From assembly GCA_016584305.1 (NCBI GenBank), contig JACEEZ010001805.1, forward strand, positions 78,501-142,500: a DNA stretch of 64,000 nucleotides, in the 5' to 3' direction. The stretch is from Chionoecetes opilio. Lineage: Eukaryota; Arthropoda; Malacostraca; Decapoda; Majidae. The position numbers were made by a program, and so were the translations under genes. Numbering within the stretch: the stretch's first letter is position 1; each line of letters begins with the position of its first letter. A model generated the notes under the pieces. It made no database searches. It had not been told where the DNA came from and saw only the letters and a list, made by a program, of their open reading frames with translations. Below, piece after piece: positions 1 through 10,159 of this stretch.

Positions 1-119
1 TTGGTATGGGAAGGAAGCCTGCATGGGGCCTCGCGCGTGGTGACCCCCGGGAGTGGCGTCGTAGCGTGGGCGAGGCGATACGCCCCCTGGCGTATGCCCC
101 CAATGATTGATTGAGTAAT
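1..119 (+). pseudogene. 3' end of a TGAT-tailed non-LTR retrotransposon, copy 1
   Basis: The frame LLGMGRKPAWGLARGDPR and the stop within the run atgattgattga match the 3' end of a second copy at 4563-4690. The copy is cut by the window start. The short (TGAT)n tail is the 3' terminus of the LINE. Reverse transcriptase sequence of the same LINE type follows immediately. Confidence 0.75.
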
Positions 120-240
120 CATTGCTGAGTCGCTGAAGGTCCTGGTGATGGCTCTCGAGGCGCTGCACGAGGAGGCAAAGCCTTTGGGACTTGAGGTCTT
201 TTGACTCAAGACCAAAGTCCAGGTGTTTGGAGGCTTTTTT
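120..240 (+). pseudogene. Reverse transcriptase fragment of TGAT-tailed LINE, copy 2 (first piece)
   Basis: Translation gives ESLKVLVMALEALHEEAKPL and then a segment ending KTKVQVFGG, with an in-frame TGA. This is typical of the RT domain region after the catalytic YADD box of a non-LTR element. The copy starts directly in the TGAT tail of copy 1. It is interrupted at about 240 and resumes at 2884 with LLDETVQSVHACGEDIEIL, so everything from about 241 to 2883 has been inserted into it. A short GCTT word occurs at both junctions. Confidence 0.7.
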
Positions 241-268
241 CTCTTTTAAAAAAATTTATATACATCTA

Positions 269-347
269 CAGGGAGGTCCTGAAGATACGAGCAGTTAGGC
301 TCCACCTGGCATACTCGTAAAGCGAAATCTCGTATAACGAAACACAT

Positions 348-413
<66 letters not shown>

Positions 414-1592
414 CATGTTTTTAAAGCTAAAATAAACCATAGCAAACACAACAAACACACAGCGTCTATGGGAGGTCCCGTTATACGAGCATTTGGTATA
501 CGAGAATCCGATGATACGAGATGTGTAAATTAGGGTCCATTTTCAATATACGAGATCGAAAATCCAATGATACGACATTCAAACTGGGGTGAGTAAAATT
601 ATCAAGTTCAAAATGCGCGCCCTACCACTCCCGGGCTGGACAAAGGGGGATTTGCTGGACCCCAGTGAGGTCGCCCCTAGCAAGCCCTGACCTGAAGGGT
701 AATTAAGCATATGGCGCGGCCTGACATTTAGGGGTAATTAGCAGGTGTGCGGCCCCAACCTTGGGACCGCTACATTACCTTCTCTTGTATCACGCGGCAT
801 CCCCTACAGTACAGCATCTTTTTAGCTTGTTATGCATGTTTTATGTTTAATTAATGTGGAATTATGTTATTTTGTGTGCTATTTTCTCTTTCAGAATGCT
901 TTTTCTACAGAATAGGTAGTACAGTGTGGGTAATATAGACGCTGTGTGTTTGTTGTGTTTGCCACAGTTTATTTTAGCTTGAAAAACATGTCCTTTTTTT
1001 TTTTTTTTTTTATTTAATTGATGGGGTCCTGGAACCAAACCTATATTTTACCATTAGTTATGTGTTTCGTTATACGAGATTTCGCTTTACGAGTATTCCA
1101 GGTGGAACCTAACTGCGCGTATCTTCGGGACCTCCCTGTACTACGTATTCTGTAGAAAAAGCATTCTGAAAGAGAAAATAGCACACAAAATAACATAACT
1201 GCACATTAATTAAACATAAAACATGCATAACAAGCAAAAAAGACGTTGTAATGTAGGGGACGCCACGTGATACAAGAGAAGGTAGTGTAGGGGTCCCAAG
1301 GTTGGGGCCGCACACCTGCTAATTACCCCTAAAGTTCAGGCCGCACCATATGCTTAATTACCCTTCAGGTCACGGCTTGCTAGGGGTGACCTCACTGGGG
1401 TCAACCAAATCCCCCTTTGTCCAGCCTGGGAGTGGTAGGGTGCGCATTTTGAACTTGATAATTTTACTCACCCCCGTTTGAATGTCTTATCATTGGATTT
1501 TCGATCTCGTATATTGAAAATAGACCCAAATTTACACATCTCGTATCATCGGATTCTCGTATACCGAATGCTCGTATAACGGGACCTCCCTG
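269..1592 (-). mobile_element. Family A TIR transposon, interrupted by a second A copy
   Basis: The ends are CAGGGAGGTCCTGAAGATAC at the left and ATAACGGGACCTCCCTG at the right, flanked by TA on both sides. The subterminal regions repeat the word ATACGAG many times. The TA duplication, the CAG...CTG ends and the lack of coding sequence fit a non-autonomous pogo/Tigger-type element of the Tc1/mariner superfamily. It carries a run of about 60 A residues (349-410). A near-complete A copy of opposite orientation sits inside it. Confidence 0.8.
467..1138 (+). mobile_element. Family A element nested in another A element
   Basis: It begins GGGAGGTCCCGTTATACGAG, lacking the first bases of the normal end, and finishes CTTCGGGACCTCCCTG. 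The internal order matches the full copy at 38142-38918, including the segment with accttgggaccgctacatta. The outer copy lacks about a dozen bases at the junction, so the insertion was accompanied by a small deletion or conversion. Confidence 0.75.
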
Positions 1593-1595
1593 TAT

Positions 1596-1740
1596 ACCTA
1601 TAGCGCCTGTAGGCAGTGACCTCGGCACGGATGGTAGGCCCTGGAGGCTCACTTGAGGGCTGTGATGGTTGGCCCTCGCCCGTGGTGGCGCAGGCTGGAT
1701 TTTTATAGTGACGCCTATAATTAATTAGAGGCTCATGCTC
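1596..1740 (-). repeat. tRNA-derived SINE, 3' part
   Basis: On the - strand this is the 3' half of the SINE seen complete at 26402-26742: CTCTAATTA, then a 'cgccaccacgggcgagggcc' type core, ending in the word ctgcctacaggcgctatagg. The tRNA-like head is missing. Confidence 0.8.
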
Positions 1741-1865
1741 TATGAGGTGGAGAGCTCTGGTGGAGGTGGAGGAGTAGATAACAAAAACAGCAACAAAAAT
1801 AAAATCAACAATAATTTTGATGATGTAAATGCTTATAAACTTATTTTAATGATAATTTTTACACC
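1741..1865. other. AT-rich spacer, no feature seen
   Basis: A short low-complexity stretch with aac/aat triplets lies between two SINE copies. No conserved coding frame or end structure is visible. Confidence 0.5.
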
Positions 1866-2208
1866 TGTGCCTATAGTGCCTGCAGGCAGTATGACCTCCA
1901 GGGGAGGGATTGTAGGCCCTGGAGATTCACTCAAGGACGGTGATGGCTGGCCCTCGCCCGTGGTGGCGCAGGCAGGATTTTTATAGTGACGCCTGTGATT
2001 AGAGGCTCATGCCGCCCCCCTGTGTCCTCCGATGCACTCGCAATCGAAGGTAGAGTTAATGGACAGGGCATGTGGGTGTTCATAGGCCACTCGATGGTGC
2101 AGAAATATTTTAAGTGGATATATGGATCTCACTTGGGATTGAACTCGGTCGGGTCTTCGAGAACACCACCCGGTGACGTTAACCACTCTGCTACTGCCTC
2201 TTCGCTTA
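1866..2208 (-). repeat. tRNA-derived SINE, near full length
   Basis: Read on the - strand, it has a tRNA-like head (gaggcagtagcagagtggtt with a B-box-like tcgaac region), a GC-rich body and the characteristic 3' terminus ctgcaggcactataggcac. Two small losses in the head mark it as old. Confidence 0.8.
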
Positions 2209-2215
2209 GAACATA

Positions 2216-2883
2216 ACAACATAAGAAAATAAGGAAGCTACAAGAGGCCATGAGACCTACAAGAGGTAGTTCCTGTTACTTAACACTACCTACATCCACC
2301 TTTCATCCCCATCCATGAATTTATCTTGCCTCCTTTTAAAGCTCCCTAATGACTCCGCACTAACTACCTGTCTACTGAGTCAATTCCAATCATTCACCAC
2401 CCTATTTGTGAACCAGTTTTTCCCTACTTCTTTCTTAAATCTATGCTTTCCCAGCTTGAATCCGTTACTTCTTGTTCTACCCTGGTTACTAGCCGTAAGA
2501 ACTTTTCCTACCTCTCCTTTATTATATCTCTTTATCCACTTAAAAACTTCTATCAGATCACCCCTTACTCTGCATCTCTCGAGTGAGTGTAAATTTAATA
2601 GCTTCAGTTTCTTCTCATAACTAAAGTTATGCATCCCTTGAATCATTTTGGTCATCCTTCTCTGCACTGATTCTAACAAGGCTATAATCCATCCTGTATT
2701 ATGGAGAGCAAAACTGAACTGCATAGTCTAGGTGAGGTCTGACTGACTACAGCCAAATAAAGCTTTAGAATGACCTCAGCACTTCTACTTTAAACACTTC
2801 TGGTAATCAATCCTAACACCCGATTAGCTCTATTTCTAGCCTCAATACATTGTTTCCTAGGTCGGAGGTCTGAGCTCACCCTC
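2216..2883 (-). pseudogene. CR1/L2-like LINE reverse transcriptase C-terminus and 3' UTR
   Basis: The minus-strand open frame (2380-2724, 114 codons) contains LLESVQRRMTKMIQGMHNFS and KLLNLHSLERCRVRGDLIEV, the thumb and C-terminal region typical of CR1/L2/Rex-type reverse transcriptases. The N-terminal RT and the endonuclease are absent, as is usual for a 5'-truncated insertion. The 3' UTR lies on the left. A related fragment with the same 'agcacttctgctttt' word occurs at 48185-48255. The protein would normally synthesise cDNA at the target site; this copy is dead. Confidence 0.8.
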
Positions 2884-3362
2884 ACTCACGCTTACTAGAT
2901 GAAACAGTACAGTCTGTTCATGCGTGTGGCGAGGACATTGAGATCTTGGAAAGTTTTACATACCTTGGTAGCGCAGTCCATAATGACGGCGGGTCACGTC
3001 AAGAAGTCTTACGGCGGATTGGCATAGCCCAAGGTGTTATGGACTCGCTCAGCATGAGTATTTGGCATTGTCGGTACCTGTACAGAAGGACAAAGATCCG
3101 GATCTTCAAGTCGCTTGTGATCCCTGTCCTACTCTATGGTTGTGAGACATGGACTAGCGACTTGAAGAGACGAATCGATGCCTTTGGGTATAAGTGTCTT
3201 CGCAGAATCATGGGGTATTGCTGGGATGATTTTGTGTCAAATCAGCAATTGCACTGTGAGACTAAATCAAGGCCTATTACCTGCATAGTCCGTCAGCGCC
3301 AACTTCGGCTTTATGAGCATGTGGCACGCTACCCTGAAACCGATCCTTCCCATCGAGTTATA
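2884..3362 (+). pseudogene. TGAT-tailed LINE copy 2, RT C-terminal region (second piece)
   Basis: The frame reads ESFTYLGSAVHNDGGSRQEV, then a segment with PVLLYGCETWTSDLKRRIDA and HVARYPETDPSHRV. 'YLGS...', 'LLYGCETW' and 'H.AR.P' are the standard signposts of the C-terminal region of non-LTR reverse transcriptases. The reading frame is interrupted at HRV by a Tigger element at a TA and resumes at 4495 with SVRDNPAWRKPRGHPQGSWL. The upstream RT piece is at 120-240. The LINE clade (RTE or Jockey-superfamily) cannot be decided by eye. Confidence 0.8.
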
Positions 3363-4494
3363 CAGTCAAACCTTGGGTTTCGAACGTCTCACTTTTTGAA
3401 CAAATTGGTTCACGAACAGAATTTCAAACTCATAATTGCACCGGTTGCCATACGATAACTGGGTTGCCAAACAAGCTACTAGGCAAGAGCAGCTGGCAGA
3501 ACGAAGATGGACCATAAAAATTTCATCAGGGCGGGAACCCACGAAGCACTTACCACCTTTTTTTAGGTGGGAAGTCCGACTTCGATGGTAACTCGAGCCC
3601 ACAGCGCGGCTAGGTCGTAGATTTGGTGGTAAACGTGCATGCTGGCAAACGACTGGTCGAGTCTGGTATTAGGAGAGGTAGGAAGTCTCCAGGTTCGCTT
3701 ATTACTGCTTGGTATGCTATGAAATATCATTTTTCTAGGTGAATGTAGGCATATAATTGCATTTGAAAGGCTATTATTCATATATATGAGTAAAGAGATG
3801 AAATACAAGCAAGGGTTTCATCCACGTCTGGCAGCGCGGCCACGGCAGCAGCAGCAGCATCATGAAGCCTGTGAGGTGGATATCAACACCAAGGGAGATC
3901 TCTTTGGTAATATTTAGTAGGGGTGCAAGGACCCCTTGAGAAATCCTAATATCCCTGGTGATATCCTATGGTGCTATCACAGGCATGGGAGCTGACCTGT
4001 TTTCTTCAGGAAGGCATAGGTGAGGCGGATGACGGCAGGTTTGAGAGAGGCGGCAGGCAGGGCAGGACGCTAGCTCCTCCGCCACGGTAGGTTGGGCAGG
4101 GTTAAACGTCTTATTACTCGTTATTATACAACTTAGGGATTATGGTGAGATGTTATATACAAGTGTCATTATCTAAATCAATGTAGCACCGTGTGTCACC
4201 TTAAATAAGGGTGATTTAAAGATGTTATGATGAGGTGACTGGCGGGGCAGTGAGTGACAAACATTCTTGCCGCGGGGCCACCCCATAACACAAATATTAA
4301 CTATTTTAACCCACATCATGCATTATGCATGAAATACAGCTAAAAAGGTAAAAAAAAAGTCTTTATTTTGGGGGTCAGGAACGGATTAATCCATTTTATA
4401 TTGTTTCATATGGAAAAATTTGTTTCGGTTTTAGAACAAATCGGTTTAAGAACTTTTGGGAACTAATTATGTTCGAAAACCGAGGGCGTGTCTG
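3363..4494 (+). mobile_element. Tigger-type element, family O copy 1
   Basis: The left end is CAGTCAAACCTTGGGTTTCG and the right end CGAAAACCGAGGGCGTGTCTG, flanked by TA. The left 100 bp and the right 150 bp (including gtctttattttgggggtcag) match family O copy 2 at 35596-37040, which still encodes a Tigger transposase N-terminus. This copy has lost the transposase, and its middle is replaced by a fragment of a C'-type element. It sits inside the TGAT-tailed LINE. Confidence 0.75.
3590..4300 (-). mobile_element. Fragment of C'-type element carrying a LINE 3' end, inside family O copy 1
   Basis: On the - strand the segment matches 43650-44130 plus 48860-48960 of the C' element, including the cat-gat-gct-gct repeats and the ggcagcgcgg word. 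It also carries the same LINE 3' end (about 3930-4110), whose minus-strand order is CCTTCCTGAAGAAAACAGG, then CACAGG, then ATATCACCAGG. Element J, present in C', is absent, so this copy shows the pre-J arrangement. Confidence 0.65.
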
Positions 4495-4690
4495 TATCTG
4501 TAAGAGACAATCCGGCGTGGAGGAAGCCAAGGGGGCATCCACAAGGCTCATGGCTGTGGCAAGTTGATGTTTCCTGTCGAGAGTTGCTTGGTATGGGAAG
4601 GGAGCCTGCATCGGGACTCGCGCCTGGTGACCCCCGAGGGTGGTTGAGGCGACGCGCCCCCTGGCGTATGCCCCCAATGATTGATTGATA
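4495..4690 (+). pseudogene. TGAT-tailed LINE copy 2, C-terminus and tail (third piece)
   Basis: The frame SVRDNPAWRKPRGHPQGSWL is followed by WQVDVSCRELLGMGREPAS and ends at a TGA inside atgattgattgat. This is the true 3' end of the LINE split at 240 and at 3362. It is the same segment as 1-119, confirming the (TGAT)n tail as the element terminus. Confidence 0.8.
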
Positions 4691-5018
4691 TGTATTTACG
4701 CTGTGCTTACTGCGTGTTTACAGCTATTTTTTAGTACAAAATATTCTTATGCAATGACAATGGTTGTTAAATGTCAGAAAAGGTATTTGACTGAATAAGC
4801 ATGAGAGACACAGCGATATGACATGAGCAAGAGACTGTGTTGTTGCTTTTTACCTGTCATGCATTCAAAGTGCCAGGACATTATCTGTGGTGGGTGAGAG
4901 ACATAAATCATGTACCTGCTGCCTGCACTGGCAACATGGATGGAACTCTGTTCATCTGATGCAGGAAAACTAGGAGATGGAGTTGAGCATCAGCTGTCTT
5001 CGAAGCATTGACAGCAGG
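4691..5018. other. Non-coding stretch, nothing recognised
   Basis: There is no long frame, no terminal repeats and no match to other parts of the window. It is probably ancestral intergenic or intronic DNA upstream of the host exons. Confidence 0.5.
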
Positions 5019-5490
5019 GGGAGGCGATGGCCGAGTGGTTGGCATCTTGGAGTGGTGAGCTCGATGTCCCGAGTTCGAATCCTGCCGGGGACAACTCTTT
5101 CAACCTTCATAATGCAGTTGACAAGAGCCTGGTAGGTGAGCAGAAGGTCCTGAGTTCAAGTCCCACCAAAGAGCAATTGTCAAATCCAACGTCAAGTGGC
5201 CAAAGAAACCCGCATAAGGCATAACTGTTCTTCCGACTGCGACTACAAGTGTGGCGTAGGAAGCACCAGGTGGCAGCATGAGCCTGACTGAAGATCCGAA
5301 CATCACAGAAAATGGGATCTTCACCTATAGATCACAGGTGTCCCTATAAAAATCCAGCCTGCGCCACTAATGGGCGAGGGCCAACCATCACGACCCTCCA
5401 GAATGTGCAGTGGCGAACCATCTGAGCTCTCAAAGAATAAATAGCCTACAGGCACTATAGGTTCCAATGTAGACAAAAAATAGTAGAGGC
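5019..5490 (+). repeat. tRNA-derived SINE, full length with bipartite head
   Basis: The head gaggcgatggccgagtggtt and the B box gttcgaatcct resemble a class II (Ser/Leu) tRNA. A second tRNA-like B box (gagttcaagtccc) follows about 70 nt later. The body holds the ccactaatgggcgagggcca core, and the 3' end is gcctacaggcactatagg. Copies with the same double-B-box head are at 10160 and 33822; the shorter-head type is at 26402, 37516 and 44530. Confidence 0.8.
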
Positions 5491-5513
5491 TATACAGTTA
5501 CCTGGAGTAGGTA

Positions 5514-6463
5514 CAATAAACCCTCTCTTCAACGAACCAATTGGGGGGAAGGAAGGGGGTGACGTTACATCTGAAAGTCCGTTATATCCGAGGAATCCAA
5601 ACTTTTCTCATATAACAAGCTTTGTTCGTTATATGAGGTGAAAGTTCGCTATTTCCGACCATTTACCTGTCAGGCAACGTGGTGAGGCACGGAAGGACGT
5701 GAGAGGAAGTGTTTACAGTCAAGCAGACAAAGCTTGACTGATCAGCGAGCAGCCGTGCGCTGCCCCCGACCAACTTGTGTGTACATGTTTGGTCTTGTGT
5801 GCTCACAGCCACCGACCAACCTGTGTGTACATGTTCGGCTGGCCCACCACCGAACCAAACCCCACATTTACCGAACATATTCGGTAAATCCCCACATATA
5901 TCGGACTGGCAGAAAAAGTTTTGAAGCAGAAATTGGATATATAGAGGTCCATAAAAGCGAGTGTTTACTTTAGTTCCCTTACTGTAGTTCCTTTTTCCTT
6001 TGTCTTCTCCGGACATATTATATCTCTTAGCACTATATCCCAATGCTACATAAGCCAATGGTTCAGATTGGCTGTACAAATAGGAGGCAGGACAAGCAAG
6101 GAGTCTTGCATGCATGTGTTATTGCGTATGTGTGTGTGTCGATCAGCTGACAGGGAGACAATGCATTGTTGCTCCTCCCTCTCATCCATCCAACACAGCA
6201 GGGCAGTGATAACCATGGTGGAGGGATTTCCCTGTATGCGTGTAGTATTTTTGATGGCTGCATGTACGTAAGCATACAAACTTTCATCTAATGTAACAAA
6301 CAAAATTCATTATACATGGAAATGGTCGGAAATAGTGAACTTTCACCTCAAATAACGAACAAAGTTTGTTTTATGCAAAAAGTTTGGATCCCTCGGATAT
6401 ATCAAACTTTCGGATATAATGTCACTCTTTCCCCCAATTGGTTTGTTATAGTGAGGGAGTTAA
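5514..6463. mobile_element. Family I TIR element (Tigger-like MITE)
   Basis: Imperfect terminal inverted repeats of about 150 bp: the left has aacgaaccaattgggggg and the right ccccaattggtttgttatag. Both contain ggatccaaactttt-type and tgttcgttat words. The left end is preceded by TA. Inside, 5670-6310 is related to the right-hand interior of element J (48405-48660), although the J ends are unrelated. No transposase is left. Confidence 0.7.
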
Positions 6464-7069
6464 AGGCATATGTATGGGTATGATAGGTATGTGTGTGGCA
6501 CATTGCATTGCAATTGCATTAATTCTGGATCAGCGAGTGTTGAGAAGCTGGTAGGTTTATTGAGAGATCACTTTGTATATTTCCATCTCTTATAAATAGA
6601 TGGTAACATAATAGATATTTATATAGAGTAGTTATATTATCAGTTTATTCTATGGTAGAAACATTACTTGCTCCTTACTATATGTTTAGTATTGGAGCAG
6701 ATGTATATGAGTCTACGAGTAGTTGACACCTGCATGACAGAGGGAGCGGGAGCTCACCGCCAGCAACTAGAGACGGGAGAGCGGTGTTAACCTGTGTCAG
6801 GGGAGGTAACGGAGATTGGCTCAGGGACTCCTGCCCATTTCGTCATTTGTATATAATATCGGTGTAGATTTGCACAATTATACTACCTCAACTACCCTCG
6901 TGTCTCACTACGTCCTCACGAAACCATCCATTTACTTTCCAGCCTATACAGTGATTGAAACATGTGTTCATTGACATTACTCATCCCCGGCTTTCAGGGT
7001 GAGTACCTATGTGAGTAGATTTACTCGCAAAAAGGAATAACCAGAACAAGGGTTTACTGTATACTAAAT
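6464..7069. other. Non-coding stretch, nothing recognised
   Basis: No conserved frame, repeat copy or terminal repeat was seen. Confidence 0.45.
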
Positions 7070-7508
7070 TGGGTTCCTAGAAAAAGTTTGGGTTTACTTT
7101 TTCAAATGAAAACTTGGGCAACTCCCAGGATAGGAACTGGTAAACCATCCTAGGTTTCACATCCAAATCTTGTGATGTCAGTTGACTCATTTGGTGGGGT
7201 TAATAGTCAGCCACTTTTCACAGCATCACTAGTAAGAGGGCCACCCTCCTGTGCTGTAACAGGCTAGTCATTGTTGGAGGAAGGGCCATCATTTTGGGGT
7301 TTGGGGTTCCTGGTAGCTGACCATACAAATGAAGAAGAAAGGGTTTTGCTGCTTCTAGCAAATCATCTTCTCTGGCATCCACCTCGCACAGCACTTCAGC
7401 CAAGTCTGGGAAGTCACCTGCCAGCAATACTGAGTGAGCTGACCTCACCCTTGCCATATGGAAATAAGGTTGTGGTTGTGTTGCACCTACTGAGGGCTGG
7501 CATGCCAA
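7070..7508 (-). pseudogene. Degenerate C-terminal part of an orphan 'ITGCDT' family protein (weak)
   Basis: The minus-strand frame contains EAAKPFLLHLYGQLPG, NPKMMALPPTMTSLLQH and then a stop followed by KVADY. In the orphan protein family recognised in element N (15089-16850), the C-terminal third has a comparable order: 'F...LYG', then 'LPPT', then a 'Q.W' or 'WK.A' region. The similarity is by motif order only. It has in-frame stops, no flanking terminal repeats that I can see and no cysteine cluster. It may be a second, older copy of that family or a chance resemblance. Confidence 0.35.
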
Positions 7509-7572
7509 GGAGTTGCAGACACTTTCAATTTAGGTCAGTACATGTTGCATTGATATCCGTAACACTCTGTGT

Positions 7573-7850
7573 CGCCTCCGTGGTGTAGTGGCTAGAGCGC
7601 CTAGCTACGAATCTGTGGGCCCTGGTTTGAATCCGGACAGGGCAAGTCGGCTGCCAGCTTACCCAGCTGTTCATCTTTTCTTTCCGAGATGGTCGATAAA
7701 TGGGTACCTGGGGAAACCTGGGGAAGGTAACAGTGGTAACCCGGATGTCACACTAGCCCTGTGTCCCGGAGTAACGGGTTCTTACTCACCACAGAAGGCT
7801 TAAAGGCTAATGCAACGGAGATGAGCACCGAGGCCACGCGTAGTATAGCG
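7573..7850 (+). repeat. Second tRNA-derived SINE family
   Basis: The head tccgtggtgtagtggctaga and the B-box-like ggtttgaatccggac give a tRNA-like 70-nt 5' region. A body with tacctggggaaacctgggga follows, and the tail ends near tatagcgtatgcaccc. It is unlike the other SINE family in this window. Confidence 0.7.
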
Positions 7851-7865
7851 TATGCACCCATCTTT

Positions 7866-8898
7866 ACCTTACTCGCCATCTGTTTTGCCGGAATGGGATG
7901 ATTGGGCGCTGCCGTTTGGGCGCCAGGCATTTTGGCTCCCGACTTTATGGCGCTAGAAAATAACATGTTCGTTTGATCGTCATTATTGAAATTTAAATCT
8001 TTAGAGATATAATCCTTTATATGTAAATAAGTTAAAACTTAATAACTAAAAAAAGAAATGTATCTTTATTTATATTATACCTTAAATAAAAAAGTTAAAA
8101 CGTTACTTTATTTACTTTTGCATTTGGTAATTAATTATGAGCAAGGCTCCTCAAGTACTCAACAGCATCCATGTTTTCACATCTAAGAACAGTTTCATGT
8201 ATTCTATCTGCATCGCTATACTTTTTTGAATTTCTGCAGGGCTTTCATGCCCAGCCAGTAAACGTTAGTAATATGCATCTCTACCTTTCTGTACTTTACG
8301 CAGCCCAACTATTAATTTCCATATGGTGGGGCATTGCATGCTAAGTTCGCATTGTAATCGACAATGGGCTGCCTCCAAATGATTGTTTGTGCGGTCTTCC
8401 CCGTTTAAAGTTCTCTGATAAAGGTTCTAAGTCTCGGGGAGAAATAGAGCAGCTCGTCTTCCATTTCCTCTTCTGTTTTGACGACCAACATAAGTATCTT
8501 CAAACCAGTTGAGTAAACCTTGAAGTTCTTGTGGCAACTCTGTCGCTAGAGCATCCATATATTCGTCAATCTTGCTCAAAGGTATAAAGAAAGGCAAAGG
8601 CAATGATAATTTTGGCTTTTAACGCGAAATCTGGATCAGTGTTATACAGATGAGTGCAACCCAATCTAGCAAGATTTTTTTGCATATTTTGGGCTAAATT
8701 AAAAAAATATCCTTTTGTTTGACCGTCAGGGAATGATTCCTTCATAGCACTGCGCAGCTTGTTCAAAATTGCAGAAGCCCCCTCCCCCAAATATTTTGGC
8801 GTCAAAACGGCCGTCGCCAAATGAGCTGGCGCCAAAATGGTTTTAGAGCCAAAACAGCTGCGCCAAAACGTACCCCTCCCCTGTTTTGCACAGGTGCT
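7866..8898 (-). mobile_element. MULE-type transposon remnant
   Basis: A decayed transposase is framed by inverted regions rich in the word GGCGCCAAAA / TTTTGGCGCC (7868-7965 and 8795-8880). The terminal repeats are too degenerate to fix the ends or the target duplication to the base. The coding part is described separately. Confidence 0.6.
8090..8835 (-). pseudogene. Mutator-like (MULE) transposase fragment
   Basis: The minus-strand frame 8835-8566 (89 codons) has ESFPDGQTKGYFFNLAQNMQ and DFALKAKIIIAFAFLYTF. After a frame change it continues with LLNWFEDTYVG and further on NNHLEAAHCRL. The order 'GC(Y)FFH..Q', 'ALAF', 'WFEDTYVG', 'TNN..E..H' is what I know from FLYWCH-associated MULE transposases of animals, where this region lies in and after the DDE core. 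The N-terminus and the first catalytic Asp are missing, and several stops and frameshifts show it is dead. Confidence 0.6.
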
Positions 8899-9366
8899 TT
8901 TAATTTTTTAGTGGTCCTGTGTTCTCTCTTTTGGTTTAATGGTGATCTGAGGATTTTCAAAGGGCCTGCACATCATCTAGATGTTGATCTCACTTTAACG
9001 GTTCTTCTCTCATGATGATGCCCCGGCAAACTTGTGCTTGACCATCCCTTGCCAGCAAATTAGAAAATTAAACTTTTTATGTATTTAAAAAAATAACGTA
9101 CGCCTGGGTTGTTTTTGCTCTCGGAATGCCATCACAAACACACAACACCTACACCAGGAGAAGCAAAATCTTCAAAAGGTCTAGAATTCTGAAAAGGCCA
9201 CAAACTCCATAGTTAGTGGAGCAGACATAGCCATGAACTAAGGAGGACAGTGCTTGTAAGTGCATGAAGTGATAGTTATGTCACTGAGGCCATGCGGCAT
9301 TCAGCTGAACTACGCTCCTATTTTCTCTTTTGCTAGGAGATTTATAATTTGATTTTTATGTATCAA
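8899..9366. other. Non-coding stretch, nothing recognised
   Basis: No frame or repeat is supported between the MULE remnant and the Helitron. Confidence 0.45.
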
Positions 9367-10040
9367 CTAGCCGCAAAGCCGCCCTCCGGGCGGACTTTTT
9401 GGCTAGCTCCTGCGGAGGGCTATTGGTGGGCCTTCGGCCCACCACCTATTTGGTGGGTCTTCGGCCCACCAAACACAGACTCTCCAGATAGCCCCTTCTA
9501 ACTTTCCTGAATTCATGGATGTAGAAATGTATGTATTAACGCCAACCCATTCACATCACCCCCAACCCATTCACTCACCCATTACCCATCACCCCCCACC
9601 CATTCACTCACCCATTACCCATCACCCCCCACCCATTCACTCACCCATTACCCATCACCACACACCCATTCACTCACCCATTACCCATCACCCCCCACCT
9701 ATTCCCTCACCCATCACCCCCCACCCATTCACTCACCCATCACCCCACACCCATTACCCATTCACTCACCCATTACCCATCACCCTACATCAAGGTTTCC
9801 TCAATTCTCGCAACCCACATTTTTGTTTCACAATTCTCGCTAATAGGCTACTAAAATTAAAAAAAAAATTAAAGTGATCGGATCATCTCATAAGTGGGCT
9901 TATAATGTGCCCCTGGTCGAGCTGGTTCCAAAACTGTGCCATATGATATGATTGTGCCACGGGGGGCGGCACCTACTGCGGACACACACACACACACAGA
10001 CACACACACACAGACACACTTTTGCTTATATTATTATAGA
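9367..10040 (-). mobile_element. Non-autonomous Helitron, copy 1
   Basis: On the - strand it starts TCTATAATAATATAAGC and ends CTAG, just after a GC-rich hairpin (gccgccctccgggcgg, about 10 nt from the end). It is inserted between A and T, as Helitrons are. There is no terminal inverted repeat and no RepHel coding sequence. Two further hairpins with the word ggtgggccttcggcccacc lie near the 3' end. It contains a tandem repeat described below. A second copy is at 54172-54778. Confidence 0.8.
9541..9790 (+). repeat. Helitron-internal tandem repeat (ATTCACTCACCC family)
   Basis: Tandem units of about 33 bp are built from cccattcactcacccatta and ccatcacccccca. The same array in different copy number is at about 54418-54625 in Helitron copy 2, on the other strand. 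The open frame across it is a by-product of the low-complexity composition. Confidence 0.8.
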
Positions 10041-10159
10041 TTATTTTTGGCTACTAATGGATAAGGGTGAAAAAGGTGAGAATGTATACAGGTGAATTGG
10101 ATATGGAGAAGATTAGCAATGTATTTTGGCAGCTCTTAGATGGCATTTGATGGCAATTG

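Noticed and set aside
246..458. Poly-Phe/poly-Lys frames at homopolymer runs (also near 10710, 42104, 46036)
   Set aside because: They are translation of A/T homopolymers within transposons.
3366..3808. Minus-strand frames at 3366-3808 as genes
   Set aside because: They cross the ends of the Tigger O element and the C'-type fragment and have no family motif.
9515..9877. Proline/histidine-rich ORF in the Helitron
   Set aside because: It is a low-complexity translation of the tandem array; copy 2 does not conserve the frame length.
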